Below are positions 8,384-16,996 of a stretch of DNA of 64,000 bases, one piece after another. Position 1 is the first letter of the stretch. Each line of letters starts with the position of its first letter. The stretch comes from Candidatus Nitrososphaera evergladensis SR1 (GTDB taxonomy: Archaea; Thermoproteota; Nitrososphaeria; Nitrososphaerales; Nitrososphaeraceae): positions 2,170,001 to 2,234,000 of the forward strand of contig NZ_CP007174.1 of the NCBI RefSeq assembly GCF_000730285.1. The letters run 5' to 3'. Made by a program: the position numbers and the translations under genes. The notes below the pieces were generated by a model. It did not search any database. It had not been told where the DNA came from and saw nothing but the letters and a program-made list of their open reading frames with translations.

Positions 8384-9289
8384 ATGAAAACATCACTAGT
8401 ATCCCCGTGCAAACACGAAAAGACGGTCACAGACCCAGAGTCTGGCGAGATTATTTGCCGGAGCTGCGGACTTGTGATATCGGACAAGATACAGGAGATG
8501 CGGCCCGAATGGCGCGCGTTTACCTCTCAGGAGGCAGACGACAGGGCGAGGACTGGAATCCCCAGTTCCCTTGCACGCCATGACATGGGCCTGTCTACAG
8601 TGATTGCAAGGACAGACAAGGACGCAAGCGGGCGCCTGATAGAGGGTGTCATGAAGTCTACGATGGACAGGCTGAGGGCGTGGGATTTCCGCACGCAGGC
8701 CCACTCGCCGACTGACAGGAACCTCAGGCAGGCGTTCTCGGAGCTGGACAGGCTAAAAGACAAGCTGTCGCTGTCCGACGCCGTGGTGGAAAAGACGGCT
8801 TATATATACAGAAAAGCGCAAGAGCGCGGTCTTGTAAGGGGCAGAACCATATCTGCAACCCTGGGAGCTGCGCTGTACATTGCGATACGTGAGACAGGCA
8901 TGTCAAGGACGCTCAAAGACATCGCCGAGACCAGCAACGTCAAACGCAAGGACCTGGCAAGGATGTACAGGCTCGTAGTGCTTGAGCTGGACCTGAAAAT
9001 CCCGATGATTGACCCGATGAAATGCATTGCAAGGGTTGCAAGCAAGTCGGGATTGAGCGAAAAGACCAAGCGTCATGCTATGAACATAATGTATGATGTA
9101 GTAAAGAGCGGCATGTCCGCCGGCAAGGACCCGATGGGACTTGCCGCATCAGTGCTGTACATGGCGTCGCTTGAGACAGGCGAGAACAGGACCCAGACAG
9201 ACATCGCCGAGGCCGCGGGAGTCACCGAAGTGACCGTCAGAAACAGGTACAAGAATCTAAAGAGCCGGCTTGATTCGCTGGCGAATTAG
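8384..9289 (+). CDS. tfb: Transcription initiation factor IIB (TFB)
   Basis: TFB bridges TBP-bound promoter DNA and RNA polymerase. Seen in 301 residues: an N-terminal zinc ribbon (CKHEKTV...IICRSCGLVI, with Cys and His in the first knuckle), the B-reader/linker region (RPEWRAFTSQEADDRARTGIP), and two cyclin repeats (LRQAFSELDRLKDKLSL through the first, VASKSGLSEKTKRHAMNIMY to the end), closing with a helix-turn-helix AEAAGVTEVTVRNRYKNLK that reads the BRE. Thaumarchaeota usually carry several TFB paralogues; nothing marks this as the main one. It stands alone on its transcript. Confidence 0.95.
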   Translation: MKTSLVSPCKHEKTVTDPESGEIICRSCGLVISDKIQEMRPEWRAFTSQEADDRARTGIPSSLARHDMGLSTVIARTDKDASGRLIEGVMKSTMDRLRAWDFRTQAHSPTDRNLRQAFSELDRLKDKLSLSDAVVEKTAYIYRKAQERGLVRGRTISATLGAALYIAIRETGMSRTLKDIAETSNVKRKDLARMYRLVVLELDLKIPMIDPMKCIARVASKSGLSEKTKRHAMNIMYDVVKSGMSAGKDPMGLAASVLYMASLETGENRTQTDIAEAAGVTEVTVRNRYKNLKSRLDSLAN

Positions 9290-9372
9290 ACTCTACTGAT
9301 ACCTCTCCCCTTTTTGATATCATTAAAATAATAAACACCTAAATAGCAATTTTTGGTAAACACCGTCCAACA

Positions 9373-10797
9373 GTGGCAGCGTCTGCCGACGTTTCCATCA
9401 TCAAGAGAAATGCTCTGCGCTATTCGCTTGCAGCAATAGCGTCCGTTTTTGTCTTTGAATTTACAGCAGGCATCATCACAAACAGCCTTGCTGTCCTGAC
9501 AGACAGCACTCACGCGCTACTCGACGCTGTCGTGACTGCGATACTGATAATTGCGGTGAGCCTTGCAGCCAAGCCCCGCGACAAAGAGCACACGTACGGC
9601 CATGGCAGGATAGAGACGATAGGCGGCTTTATCGGAGGAGCGGCGCTTTTCGTAGTTTCAATATTTTTCATCTACGAGGCGGCGGCAAGGCTTGCGTTTG
9701 GAGGCACGGCTGCGCTCTCGGTCAACCCCGGCATGATAGGCTTTGCGGCAGTCGTGTACACGCTTGCAGTCGACGCTTTCAGGATGGCGGTGCTTGGCAG
9801 GGCGATGCGCAAGACAAGAAGTGGCGCGGCCACGCTCAAGGCAGACCTCTACCATGCAATAGCAGACTTTGCCTCAACTGCGGTAGCCCTTGTCGGCCTG
9901 TGGCTTGTCACCACCGGCTTTTACCAGGGCGACGCAATTGCCGCGGTGATCCTGGGTGCATTTCTTGCATATCTCAGCAGCAAGTTTGCATACCAGAACG
10001 CGTTTGAGCTTACAGACAGCATCCCGCCGCGGCTTGTGGCAAGGGTGCGCCAGGCGGCCGCAGAGACAGATGGCGTGCTTGACTGCAAGGACGTCAAGAT
10101 GAGAAGGGTAGGAAACGATATTTTTGCAGAAGTCACGATAAGCCTAAAGGCAGACATTAGCTTTGAAAAAGCGCACGAGATAAGCGCGCAGGTGGAGCGC
10201 AACATCGAGTCGAGCCTTGCGCAGGCTGGTGACTCTGTTGAAAGCATCACCGTGCACTTTGAGCCGATATACGGCCCTGACCTGCCGCTTGAATCGATAA
10301 TCGAGCGTGCGGCAGCGCGTGTATCGGGAGTAAAGGGTGTCCACAACATTATCGTTTCAAGGGTTGTCGACGGCACCGACAGGCTCGAGATCTCGCTCCA
10401 CATCCAGGTCAACAGGTCTGCGAGCCTGAGCGAGGCGCACGCAATAGCAAGCGCTGTCGAAGAGTCGATAAAGGGCCAGGTAAAGCGCGCGGAAAACGTG
10501 ACGGTGCACCTGGAGCCTTTGATGCCAGAGGTGGCCGGCGTCCAGCCGCTGGCAGACATCGAAATCCAGAACTCTATAAGGCAGATAGTTCTGGCATCGG
10601 GCGACATCAAAAAAGTGGGAAGGATAGCAACGTTTAGGACCGACGAAGACACGCTCAAGATAGACGTCGACATTGGCTTTTCCACTGAAAGGCCGTCCAC
10701 CATAGAGCAGGTGCACGAGTTAGTGACAGAAATAGAAAAACAGATACGCGCCAAGTACCCCGGCTCCATAGTCACGATACACGCAGAGCCGGGCTGA
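9373..10797 (+). CDS. CDF-family cation efflux protein with three C-terminal dimerisation domains
   Basis: Cation diffusion facilitators export Zn2+, Fe2+, Mn2+ or Co2+ in exchange for protons. The membrane part (residues about 15-205) has the metal-site motifs TDSTHALLDA (D44, H47, D51) in the second membrane helix and DLYHAIAD in the fifth, plus HTYGHGRIE in the loop. After it come three tandem copies of the cytoplasmic ferredoxin-like domain (about 215-300, 305-385, 395-474), each ending in a VTVHLEP-like strand; ordinary CDF proteins have one. GTG 9373 is the start, about 25 bases after a CCTAAATAG box (9338-9346). The metal specificity is unknown. Confidence 0.9.
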   Translation: MAASADVSIIKRNALRYSLAAIASVFVFEFTAGIITNSLAVLTDSTHALLDAVVTAILIIAVSLAAKPRDKEHTYGHGRIETIGGFIGGAALFVVSIFFIYEAAARLAFGGTAALSVNPGMIGFAAVVYTLAVDAFRMAVLGRAMRKTRSGAATLKADLYHAIADFASTAVALVGLWLVTTGFYQGDAIAAVILGAFLAYLSSKFAYQNAFELTDSIPPRLVARVRQAAAETDGVLDCKDVKMRRVGNDIFAEVTISLKADISFEKAHEISAQVERNIESSLAQAGDSVESITVHFEPIYGPDLPLESIIERAAARVSGVKGVHNIIVSRVVDGTDRLEISLHIQVNRSASLSEAHAIASAVEESIKGQVKRAENVTVHLEPLMPEVAGVQPLADIEIQNSIRQIVLASGDIKKVGRIATFRTDEDTLKIDVDIGFSTERPSTIEQVHELVTEIEKQIRAKYPGSIVTIHAEPG

Positions 10798-10840
10798 GCC
10801 AGCTGAATCTCTTTATATCTTGGCCTGTTCGCTTCCTCTT

Positions 10841-11707
10841 GTGGCCGTAATCACTACCATAAACCTGCCGCTAGCCAAGAAACTGATGCCGCCTCGCAGG
10901 GCGTCGTCAAAAAAGGGCGACAACGGCACGGTGCTTGTAGCTGGCGGAAGCCGGTTCTACCACGGGGCGCCAGTGTTTACCAGCATGGCCGCGCTCCGTG
11001 CAGGCACAGACCTTGTCTATACAGCGGTTCCACGCTCGATAATCACAGAGGTGCGCTGCTTTTCGCCAGCGCTCATTGCGCTTCCGCTTCCGGACGACAA
11101 GCTGACCGTGGGTGCGGCAAACAGGCTTGCCGCAATGCTTCCAAAAAAGCCCGACGCTGCGGCCATAGGAATGGGCATGAGCATCGCCGGCCCGGAAGCG
11201 ATAATCGCGCTTGCAAGAAAGCTCAAAGAACGCGGGACGAAAATCCTGCTCGACGCATCCGCGCTTGTGCCAGAGATACTCCCGGAAATTGCCAATGCAA
11301 ACGCCGTCGTGACTCCCCATGCAGGCGAATACAAGAGGCTGTTTGGAGAGGAAGCCGGCGAAACGGAAAAGGAAAGGATTGCAAACGTGTCTGCCAATGC
11401 AAAAAAGCACGGCATAACCATCCTGCTCAAGGGTCCCACCGACATTGTTTCTGACGGCAAGAGCACAGGGATAAACCGCACGCACAACTGCGCCATGACG
11501 GTCGGGGGCACCGGCGACGTGCTTGCAGGCATTACCGCGGGCCTGATGTGCAAAGTCCCACCCTTTGAAGCGGCGCTGCTTGCAGTCTATTTCAACGGGC
11601 TTGCAGGCAACCTTGCGTTTAACCGCGTCGGCCTGCACATGACGTCTACAGACCTGCTGGAAGACCTGCCGGTTGCCATGAAGCGCTTTGACGTGATAAT
11701 CAAATAA
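10841..11707 (+). CDS. nnrD: ADP-dependent NAD(P)H-hydrate dehydratase
   Basis: This enzyme repairs hydrated NAD(P)H (NAD(P)HX) using ADP in archaea and bacteria. The ribokinase-like fold shows KKGDNGTVLVAGGSRFYHGA, the TPHAGEYKRLFG segment and the nucleotide-binding TVGGTGDVLAGITAGL near the C-terminus. It lacks the N-terminal NnrE epimerase domain often fused to it. The longest frame opens with TTG 10820, but a TATA box (CTTTATATC, 10811-10819) abuts it; GTG 10841 lies at the expected transcription start, so a leaderless 288-residue protein is more likely. Confidence 0.9.
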   Translation: MAVITTINLPLAKKLMPPRRASSKKGDNGTVLVAGGSRFYHGAPVFTSMAALRAGTDLVYTAVPRSIITEVRCFSPALIALPLPDDKLTVGAANRLAAMLPKKPDAAAIGMGMSIAGPEAIIALARKLKERGTKILLDASALVPEILPEIANANAVVTPHAGEYKRLFGEEAGETEKERIANVSANAKKHGITILLKGPTDIVSDGKSTGINRTHNCAMTVGGTGDVLAGITAGLMCKVPPFEAALLAVYFNGLAGNLAFNRVGLHMTSTDLLEDLPVAMKRFDVIIK

Positions 11708-11741
11708 TATAGCAGAGAGGCAATGCACAACAGCAGGGCAC

Positions 11742-12551
11742 TTGAAATCAGTCATCGTAACAGGAGCGTCAAGCGGCATCGGCAGGGCTGCTTCATCCAG
11801 GCTTGCAAACGCGGGGTACAGGGTATATGGCCTTGCGAGGAGCTATGACAAACTGCAGGCAATGGCCGGCGAGCTTGCAAACTTTGTTCCTGTCGAGTTT
11901 GACGTGACAAAACCGGACAAGTTTGACAAGGTACTGGACCCGATAATCGCGTCATCACCATCAGGCATCTTTGGGCTTGTCAACAATGCAGGTTACGTCG
12001 AGCCCGGCGCTATTGAGGATTTGTCCATGGAAAGCATCAGGATGCAGTTTGAGACCAACTTTTTTGGGCTTGTAGGCGTCACGAAAAAGATCCTGCCGTC
12101 CATGATGGCGCAAAAAGAAGGCCGGATTGTAAACGTCAGCTCGATGGCAGGCATGGTGTCGCTTCCCACAATAGGCATGTACTGCGCAACCAAGCACGCC
12201 CTTGAAGCGTTCACGGAGGCGCTGCGCATGGAGCTGTGGAATACAGGGATAAAGGTCGCAAGCATAAACCCGGGCATAATTGAAACGAACATACATTTTG
12301 TGACTGATGAAAAGGTGTCGCAATTAAAGAATTCCAGGTTTGCAAAAGCATATGCAAAATACCTGAAAGAAACGCCCCGGGGCCTGCCGTCGTCAATAGT
12401 TGCAGACGCCATATATGACGCAGTGTCGACTTCAAAGCCAAAATACAGGTACCTGCTTGGCTCGGCAAGGGAAAAAGCAGGAGTCAGGCTCAGGCGCATT
12501 GCGCCGGACGACATCATCCATTCGCTTGTTGCAAAGCGCGTGCTCGAGTAG
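11742..12551 (+). CDS. Short-chain dehydrogenase/reductase
   Basis: Classical SDR of 269 residues: nucleotide-binding TGASSGIGRA at the N-terminus, the NNAG strand (LVNNAGYVEPG), the catalytic serine region (VNVSSMAGMVSLPTIG), and the Y-x3-K pair in MYCATKHALEAF. It oxidises or reduces an unidentified alcohol or carbonyl with NAD(P)H. The start is TTG 11742, right before the conserved first strand (KSVIVTGASSGIG). It lies 34 bases after nnrD, so the two may be co-transcribed. Confidence 0.9.
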   Translation: MKSVIVTGASSGIGRAASSRLANAGYRVYGLARSYDKLQAMAGELANFVPVEFDVTKPDKFDKVLDPIIASSPSGIFGLVNNAGYVEPGAIEDLSMESIRMQFETNFFGLVGVTKKILPSMMAQKEGRIVNVSSMAGMVSLPTIGMYCATKHALEAFTEALRMELWNTGIKVASINPGIIETNIHFVTDEKVSQLKNSRFAKAYAKYLKETPRGLPSSIVADAIYDAVSTSKPKYRYLLGSAREKAGVRLRRIAPDDIIHSLVAKRVLE

Positions 12552-12609
12552 ATATATGCACACCAATTTAATAGCCCCTCTGTTACTGAAAAAAGAAGAG
12601 TACACGAAT

Positions 12610-12972
12610 ATGAGCGAGCAAGGCCACGACAATAACAATAACAGCAACATCATCACGTTTGACGAGTTTATCAAGGTGCAGCTGAGGATTGGCAAGGTAG
12701 TGAGTGCAGAGGCCATCCCCGGCATGAAAAAGGTGTTCAAGGCTATTGTCGACATTGGAACAGAAAAGCGCGAAGTCGCGGTGGGCGCGGCGCTGTGGAT
12801 AAAGCCTGAGGATTTTGTGGGCAGGACTGTGGTGATATGCACAAACCTTGCGCCCCGGAAAATTGGCGACATGACTTCAAATGGCATGCTCTTGGCGGCA
12901 GACGGGCCTGAAGGCAGGCCAGTCTTCCTTACAACCACTGAAGAAGCGCCGCTTGGCGCGCCGATACACTAA
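12610..12972 (+). CDS. tRNA-binding domain protein (Trbp111/MetRS C-terminal type)
   Basis: The 120-residue product is a stand-alone OB-fold tRNA-binding domain as in Trbp111, Arc1p/EMAP and the C-terminus of bacterial MetRS: FIKVQLRIGKVVSAEAIPGM, then GTEKREVAVGAALWIKPEDFVG, VICTNLAPRKIGDMTSNGMLLAA. Such proteins bind the outer corner of tRNA and help synthetases. The frame extends upstream to 12400, but that overlaps the SDR gene; ATG 12610 follows a TATA-like AATTTAATAG (12563-12572). The first 15 residues are Asn-rich. Confidence 0.9.
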   Translation: MSEQGHDNNNNSNIITFDEFIKVQLRIGKVVSAEAIPGMKKVFKAIVDIGTEKREVAVGAALWIKPEDFVGRTVVICTNLAPRKIGDMTSNGMLLAADGPEGRPVFLTTTEEAPLGAPIH

Positions 12973-12976
12973 CTAA

Positions 12977-13720
12977 CTAGCCTGTCCCCGACCCAAACTT
13001 GCCAGGCCCAGGCTCTTTCTTTTTCTGTATCTCTTCCAGTATCGATTCGTAGTGCTGGTCAAGAGGCTTTGTATCAACCGGGATTTTTTCCAGCCTTGAA
13101 AACGCAGACACTATGCTCTTTGCGGCAAGCGGCTGAGGGACGGTGGTTTCAGATATCTCGCCAAACAAGCCGATTGCGTCGATGCCACGCTCTGCGGCAA
13201 GGCCCAAGATCACGCCGTTGAACCACGTGATGCTTGAAATTTCACTTCCGACGAGGTCGATGCCGGCCCTTGCCAGCACTTTTTTCAGCTCCGGCCTGTT
13301 GACCACTCCGCATACCCGTGGAGCGCCGGTAAGCTGCTCACGGAGATAGCCGCCGGCACCGTACAGTTTTTTCACCGTGCCGATTTTTTGCGCATAGTCC
13401 AAAAACGCGTTGCACAGCGCGTACAGTTGGCCAGGGTCCTGCGGCTGCGACTCTCCTGTAAACACTAGCAGCTTGTGCGCCCTGTCATAAAATATCTTGT
13501 ACGTGTCGCTTGCGCTTTTTACCACGCCGTTGGAGTACGACACCCACGGCTTGTCGCTTGACACAACCTCTGCCACCTGCTCGCACTTTAGATGCTGTGC
13601 AAGAAAGGACGACACGAGTCCGCCTACCCGCCCCATGTCCGGAAGCGACGCAAACGCGGTAAACTCGTTGTCGTCAGCCTGCAGCTCCTTTAGCACGACA
13701 AGTTTCATCGTCATCGTCAT
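12977..13720 (-). CDS. PAC2 family protein (proteasome-assembly-chaperone-like)
   Basis: This 247-residue protein resembles the archaeal PAC2 (DUF75) family: an N-terminal strand-helix with FASLPDMGRVGGLVSSFLAQHL, a KLLVFTGESQPQDPGQLYAL segment, and a GYLREQLTGAPRVCGVVNRPELKKVLARAGI region. Eukaryotic relatives assist 20S proteasome assembly; the archaeal role is unsettled. Its start overlaps the stop of the upstream dehydrogenase by 4 bases, which implies translational coupling in a two-gene operon. Confidence 0.8.
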   Translation of the reverse strand: MTMTMKLVVLKELQADDNEFTAFASLPDMGRVGGLVSSFLAQHLKCEQVAEVVSSDKPWVSYSNGVVKSASDTYKIFYDRAHKLLVFTGESQPQDPGQLYALCNAFLDYAQKIGTVKKLYGAGGYLREQLTGAPRVCGVVNRPELKKVLARAGIDLVGSEISSITWFNGVILGLAAERGIDAIGLFGEISETTVPQPLAAKSIVSAFSRLEKIPVDTKPLDQHYESILEEIQKKKEPGPGKFGSGTG

Positions 13721-14625
13721 TTTGTTTTTCTTCCTTCTCCTCCTTCCATCCCGTTTATCTTGGCAAGAAAGGCGCAGATTGCAGTATAGTCCATCTCCGA
13801 GTATCCGCTGTTGTTTGCCGCCCTGAACATCTGCTGTACATGCGCAGTAGTCGGAAGCGTGATGCCTTGCACCTGAGCCGTGTCGTTTGCAAGCTCTAGG
13901 TCTTTGAGCATGTTCTTTAGGTGAAAAGAGGGCGCATAATCATTTGCCACCATGAGCGGTCCTTTTTTCTCCGACAGGCCAGTCTTGAAGTAAGTGGTAT
14001 TTAGCACCTGCACAAACACCGCAGGGTCGATGCCAGATCCCTTTACAAGCATAATGCCTTCTGACACCGCCGTTGCAATTAGCGCGATGTTGAGGTTGAG
14101 GGCAAGTTTCACCGCGTTTGCAGAACCGTCCTTTTCAGAGATGTAAAATACACGCTTGCCCATCTTTTCTATCACGGGTCTTGCCTTTTCAAACGCCTGC
14201 CTGCTTCCGGCAACCATGGGCACAAGTTCGCCTGCCTCGGCAGCCGCAGGCCCGCCCATCACTGGCATGCCAAGCATTTCAATCCCGACTTTGCGCAACT
14301 CTTGCGCGCAGTACGCAGACTGCTCTGGAGAGATGGTGCTGGCGTCTATGATTATTGCATGGGAGCCGTTTTTCTTTGACGACTTGGCAATGCCTTTATC
14401 GCCAAAAAACACTTGTTTTACAGCATCAAAGTTTGTCACGACGGTTATCACAAGGTTGCAGTTTGAGGCAAGTTCAAGTGGGCTTGCGGCCACTTTGGCA
14501 TCCTTTGAAAACAGGTTTGCTTTTGACTTTTCCCGGTTATAGACCCAGACATCGTGGCCCGTGCTTATCAAGCGCTTTGCAATGCCAGAGCCCATAAGGC
14601 CCAACCCTGCTATGCCAACTTTCAC
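13717..14625 (-). CDS. NAD(P)-dependent beta-hydroxyacid dehydrogenase (3-hydroxyisobutyrate dehydrogenase family)
   Basis: The 302-residue enzyme begins with GIAGLGLMGSGIAKRL (Rossmann glycine motif), continues with DASTISPEQSAYCAQEL and the substrate-loop sequence MGGPAAAEAGELVPMVAG, and has the catalytic-helix lysine in NAVKLALNLN. These are signatures of the family that includes 3-hydroxyisobutyrate, tartronate semialdehyde and succinic-semialdehyde/glyoxylate reductases, so the exact substrate is open. The PAC2 gene follows with an overlapping start. Confidence 0.88.
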   Translation of the reverse strand: MKVGIAGLGLMGSGIAKRLISTGHDVWVYNREKSKANLFSKDAKVAASPLELASNCNLVITVVTNFDAVKQVFFGDKGIAKSSKKNGSHAIIIDASTISPEQSAYCAQELRKVGIEMLGMPVMGGPAAAEAGELVPMVAGSRQAFEKARPVIEKMGKRVFYISEKDGSANAVKLALNLNIALIATAVSEGIMLVKGSGIDPAVFVQVLNTTYFKTGLSEKKGPLMVANDYAPSFHLKNMLKDLELANDTAQVQGITLPTTAHVQQMFRAANNSGYSEMDYTAICAFLAKINGMEGGEGRKTK

Positions 14626-14816
14626 GCCCTTTTTCCCTCATGCGCCAATAAAAAACCTATACACGATGGCCGATTCTTAAACTACGAGAAAAAAGGTTAA
14701 ATCGTTGAGGTTTGTTCTATAACAAAGTAATTGCTTTTTGATCTTGCAGTTTCCAGTACATATATACATTTATTCCCATTTATGGTTACTGACGGCAGAA
14801 GAAGAAGAGGAATGAA

Positions 14817-15620
14817 ATGATCAAGATGGACATGCCGCGCCTTTTAGACGAAAGAGGGTACAAGCCACTAAAAGTGCAGGAAAAGGCAGTGGCCTCTGCG
14901 GCATTGAGCTCGCTCACGGTCCTCGGCGAGTCGTCTGTCAGGGCGCTTCTTTACCACATGGCAGCCCTTGCCGCAATGCAGGAAAGAGAGCTCCTCTCAA
15001 ACTACAAAGAGTTTGAAAAAGCGTTGTGGTCTGCTCTTGGCAGCGGAGCTGACATTATCCTAAAGCGCTTTGACGAAGAGCTTGCAAAGAACGTGCAGGC
15101 AACAGACATGGGGCCAAACGAGGTGCTTGACGCGATGAAAAGGGACCAACCCTACGTCTTTATGCGAAATATTTCAGCAGGCGAGCACGTTTTGGTCCTG
15201 TACAGGAGCACCCAGTTCCGCGACAGGATGCTTGGCGCTTTCTTTGATTCAACAACTGCGCAAGGAGGCGGAGGACGTCAGGCAAAGGGCGCGATACTGT
15301 CGGAGCCGGCTTCACTTGCATTTGCACAGTCCATCACGTGGCGCGACTTGCAGGAAAAAAAGAAGGCAGGTGGCACAAGCCTTGACGAAAAGGTATCCGA
15401 GTGGACATCAACGCTTGGCGGAGGCAAGCTGAGGCTTGCAAGGGACAGCACCTGGCTTCTGGAAAACAACATAGAGGAAACCGCCGCTGCAAAATTCAAG
15501 GATGCGGCCCTTGTGTGCGCCTGCGACCTGCGGGTCGGCATCGAGCGCGCAGCCAAGGCAATGGAGTCGCACAATTATGTCGTGCTAGAAGACTCGAAGA
15601 TAGTGTATGCAAGGGACTAA
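14817..15620 (+). CDS. Possible signalling protein: NitrOD5-like N-terminus, MEDS-like C-terminus
   Basis: No certain family assignment for these 267 residues. Residues about 25-95 (SSLTVLGESSVRALLYHMAA, then LLSNYKEFEKALWSALGSGAD) have the pattern I associate with NitrOD5, an output domain described for thaumarchaeal signalling proteins. Residues about 115-165 (ISAGEHVLVLYRSTQFRDRM, then GAFFDSTTAQGGG) recall the start of MEDS/DcmR sensory domains (H-V-L-L-Y). No membrane segment or signal peptide. Likely a soluble sensor or regulator, tentatively. A TATA-like CATATATACAT near 14758-14768 and a GAAGAGGA stretch just before the ATG support the start. Confidence 0.5.
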   Translation: MIKMDMPRLLDERGYKPLKVQEKAVASAALSSLTVLGESSVRALLYHMAALAAMQERELLSNYKEFEKALWSALGSGADIILKRFDEELAKNVQATDMGPNEVLDAMKRDQPYVFMRNISAGEHVLVLYRSTQFRDRMLGAFFDSTTAQGGGGRQAKGAILSEPASLAFAQSITWRDLQEKKKAGGTSLDEKVSEWTSTLGGGKLRLARDSTWLLENNIEETAAAKFKDAALVCACDLRVGIERAAKAMESHNYVVLEDSKIVYARD

Positions 15621-15682
15621 GGTCCCCTCCCTCCCCCTTGAGTGTCTTTTGTCTTATTAGGCATGTATTTGCATGTGCCAAC

Positions 15683-16651
15683 ATGTCGTCAGGGCTATGG
15701 TATGACGTTTCAGCTCCAAGGTACGAAGCCAAGAAGGCCAAGTCGATAATCCACCCCTTTGCGGTCAAGGGTTACACGGGCATGACCGTAAACCCTTACC
15801 AAGGATGCCAGCACAGGTGCGCCTACTGCTATGCAACGTACGAGTGGTCGCCAGAATTCTATGACAAGGTCTATGCCAAGAGCAACGCGCCGGAGGTTCT
15901 TGAGAAGGAGCTCCAGTCATGGAAGGCAAGCACCATAAACCCCATGATGGTAGCGTCAGCAACAGACGCCTACCAGCCGGCAGAGCTAAGGTACGGCCTG
16001 ACAAGAAAGTGCGTGCAGGTGCTGCAAAAATACAACGTGCCGTACTATGTCTTTACAAAATCTACAATCATAGAGCGAGACCTTGAACTGCACCGCAGGT
16101 ACGCCCGCAACTGCCTTGTCATCTGGTCGATAACTACCGCAAACGAGAAGATAAGGCGCATAGTAGAGCCCGGCACGCCTCCGGCAGAGCGGATCTTTGC
16201 AGTCATTAAAAAGTTCACGGACGCCGGCGTCCCATGTGGAATAAATGTCGACCCCATAATGCCCCTTGTCACCGATACCGACGAGGAGCTTGGCGCAGTG
16301 GTGGACCGCTGCAAGGAGGCTGGCGTGAAATACGTCTTTGGAGCCATGCTTCGTATGCGCGACGACATCTGGGACCGCATGAAGCTGGCCCTCCGGCTGC
16401 TGCAAGTTCCTGACGGCGAGAGGCGCTACCGCCAGATCTATGAGATCAAGGAAGAGCTATCTGCCGATGCCAAGCAGAAGTACATCGCCTGCAACAAGGA
16501 ATACGGAAAAAGAGTGACTGACAGGCTGCACGAAATAATAAAATCGCGGGGCCTCTGCCCCGACTTTCCCGACCATGTGCGGCCGCAGGATATCGACAGG
16601 TCATGCACGGGCCAGATGACAATGCTTTCATTCGTTCACAGAGACATCTAG
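15683..16651 (+). CDS. Radical SAM protein, spore photoproduct lyase-like
   Basis: The 322-residue protein carries C42, C46 and C49 in GCQHRCAYCYATYEWSPEF, a C-x3-C-x2-C cluster site for a 4Fe-4S/S-adenosylmethionine centre. Later segments (ATDAYQPAELRYGLTRKCVQVL; VFTKSTIIERDLELHRRYA; GTPPAERIFAVIKKFTDAGV) match the archaeal and bacterial SPL-like family, which is broader than true spore photoproduct lyase. Substrate unknown; DNA repair is only a possibility. The frame is open from 15401, but that overlaps the previous gene; ATG 15683 is preceded by a TCTTATTAG box around 15651-15660. Confidence 0.85.
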   Translation: MSSGLWYDVSAPRYEAKKAKSIIHPFAVKGYTGMTVNPYQGCQHRCAYCYATYEWSPEFYDKVYAKSNAPEVLEKELQSWKASTINPMMVASATDAYQPAELRYGLTRKCVQVLQKYNVPYYVFTKSTIIERDLELHRRYARNCLVIWSITTANEKIRRIVEPGTPPAERIFAVIKKFTDAGVPCGINVDPIMPLVTDTDEELGAVVDRCKEAGVKYVFGAMLRMRDDIWDRMKLALRLLQVPDGERRYRQIYEIKEELSADAKQKYIACNKEYGKRVTDRLHEIIKSRGLCPDFPDHVRPQDIDRSCTGQMTMLSFVHRDI

Positions 16652-16688
16652 CGACCAGGCTGTACAGCCCAGCCAGTACTAAAGAGGC

Positions 16689-16817
16689 TCACTTGCGCGG
16701 CTTTGTCAGAAAGATTGCCTCGCATTCGCAGTGGCCGTCGATGCGCACTTGCCTGCCGCACTTGGGGCATATGGTCAGTGGCGCCGGTGCCTCAAGTTCA
16801 AGCTCGAACAGCGACAT
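16689..16817 (-). CDS. 42-residue zinc-ribbon-like protein
   Basis: A short open frame, ATG 16817 to TGA 16689, encodes an acidic, hydrophobic N-terminus (FELELEAPAPLT), then CPKCGRQVRIDGHCECEAIF with the pattern C17-x2-C20...H29-C30-x-C32, and a basic end (TKPRK). Four or five Cys/His ligands in so short a chain suggest zinc binding. A TATA-like CTTTTAAAG (16841-16849, minus strand) lies about 28 bases ahead of the ATG, giving a leaderless transcript. Function unknown; it is convergent with the radical SAM gene and divergent to the NUDIX gene. Confidence 0.7.
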   Translation of the reverse strand: MSLFELELEAPAPLTICPKCGRQVRIDGHCECEAIFLTKPRK

Positions 16818-16996
16818 ATGTGCAGTATTATCACAGTTGTTCTTTAAAAGATTTTGGCACTATAATGAGATAAGGATTGTATTTTCCTATATTTCTAATG
16901 ACATGCAGTATTTTCACAGAGAAAACTGGCATTTACTGAAATTACTGCAATGCATGCAATCGTTAAAAGCGCCGGGAAGCGCACACAGAGATACTG

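Noticed and set aside
9921-10775. 284-codon frame antisense to the CDF gene
   Set aside because: No recognisable motif; the sense strand carries clear CDF motifs throughout.
10907-11779. 290-codon frame antisense to nnrD
   Set aside because: Low-complexity Cys/His/Arg sequence; mirrors the sense gene's third-position GC preference.
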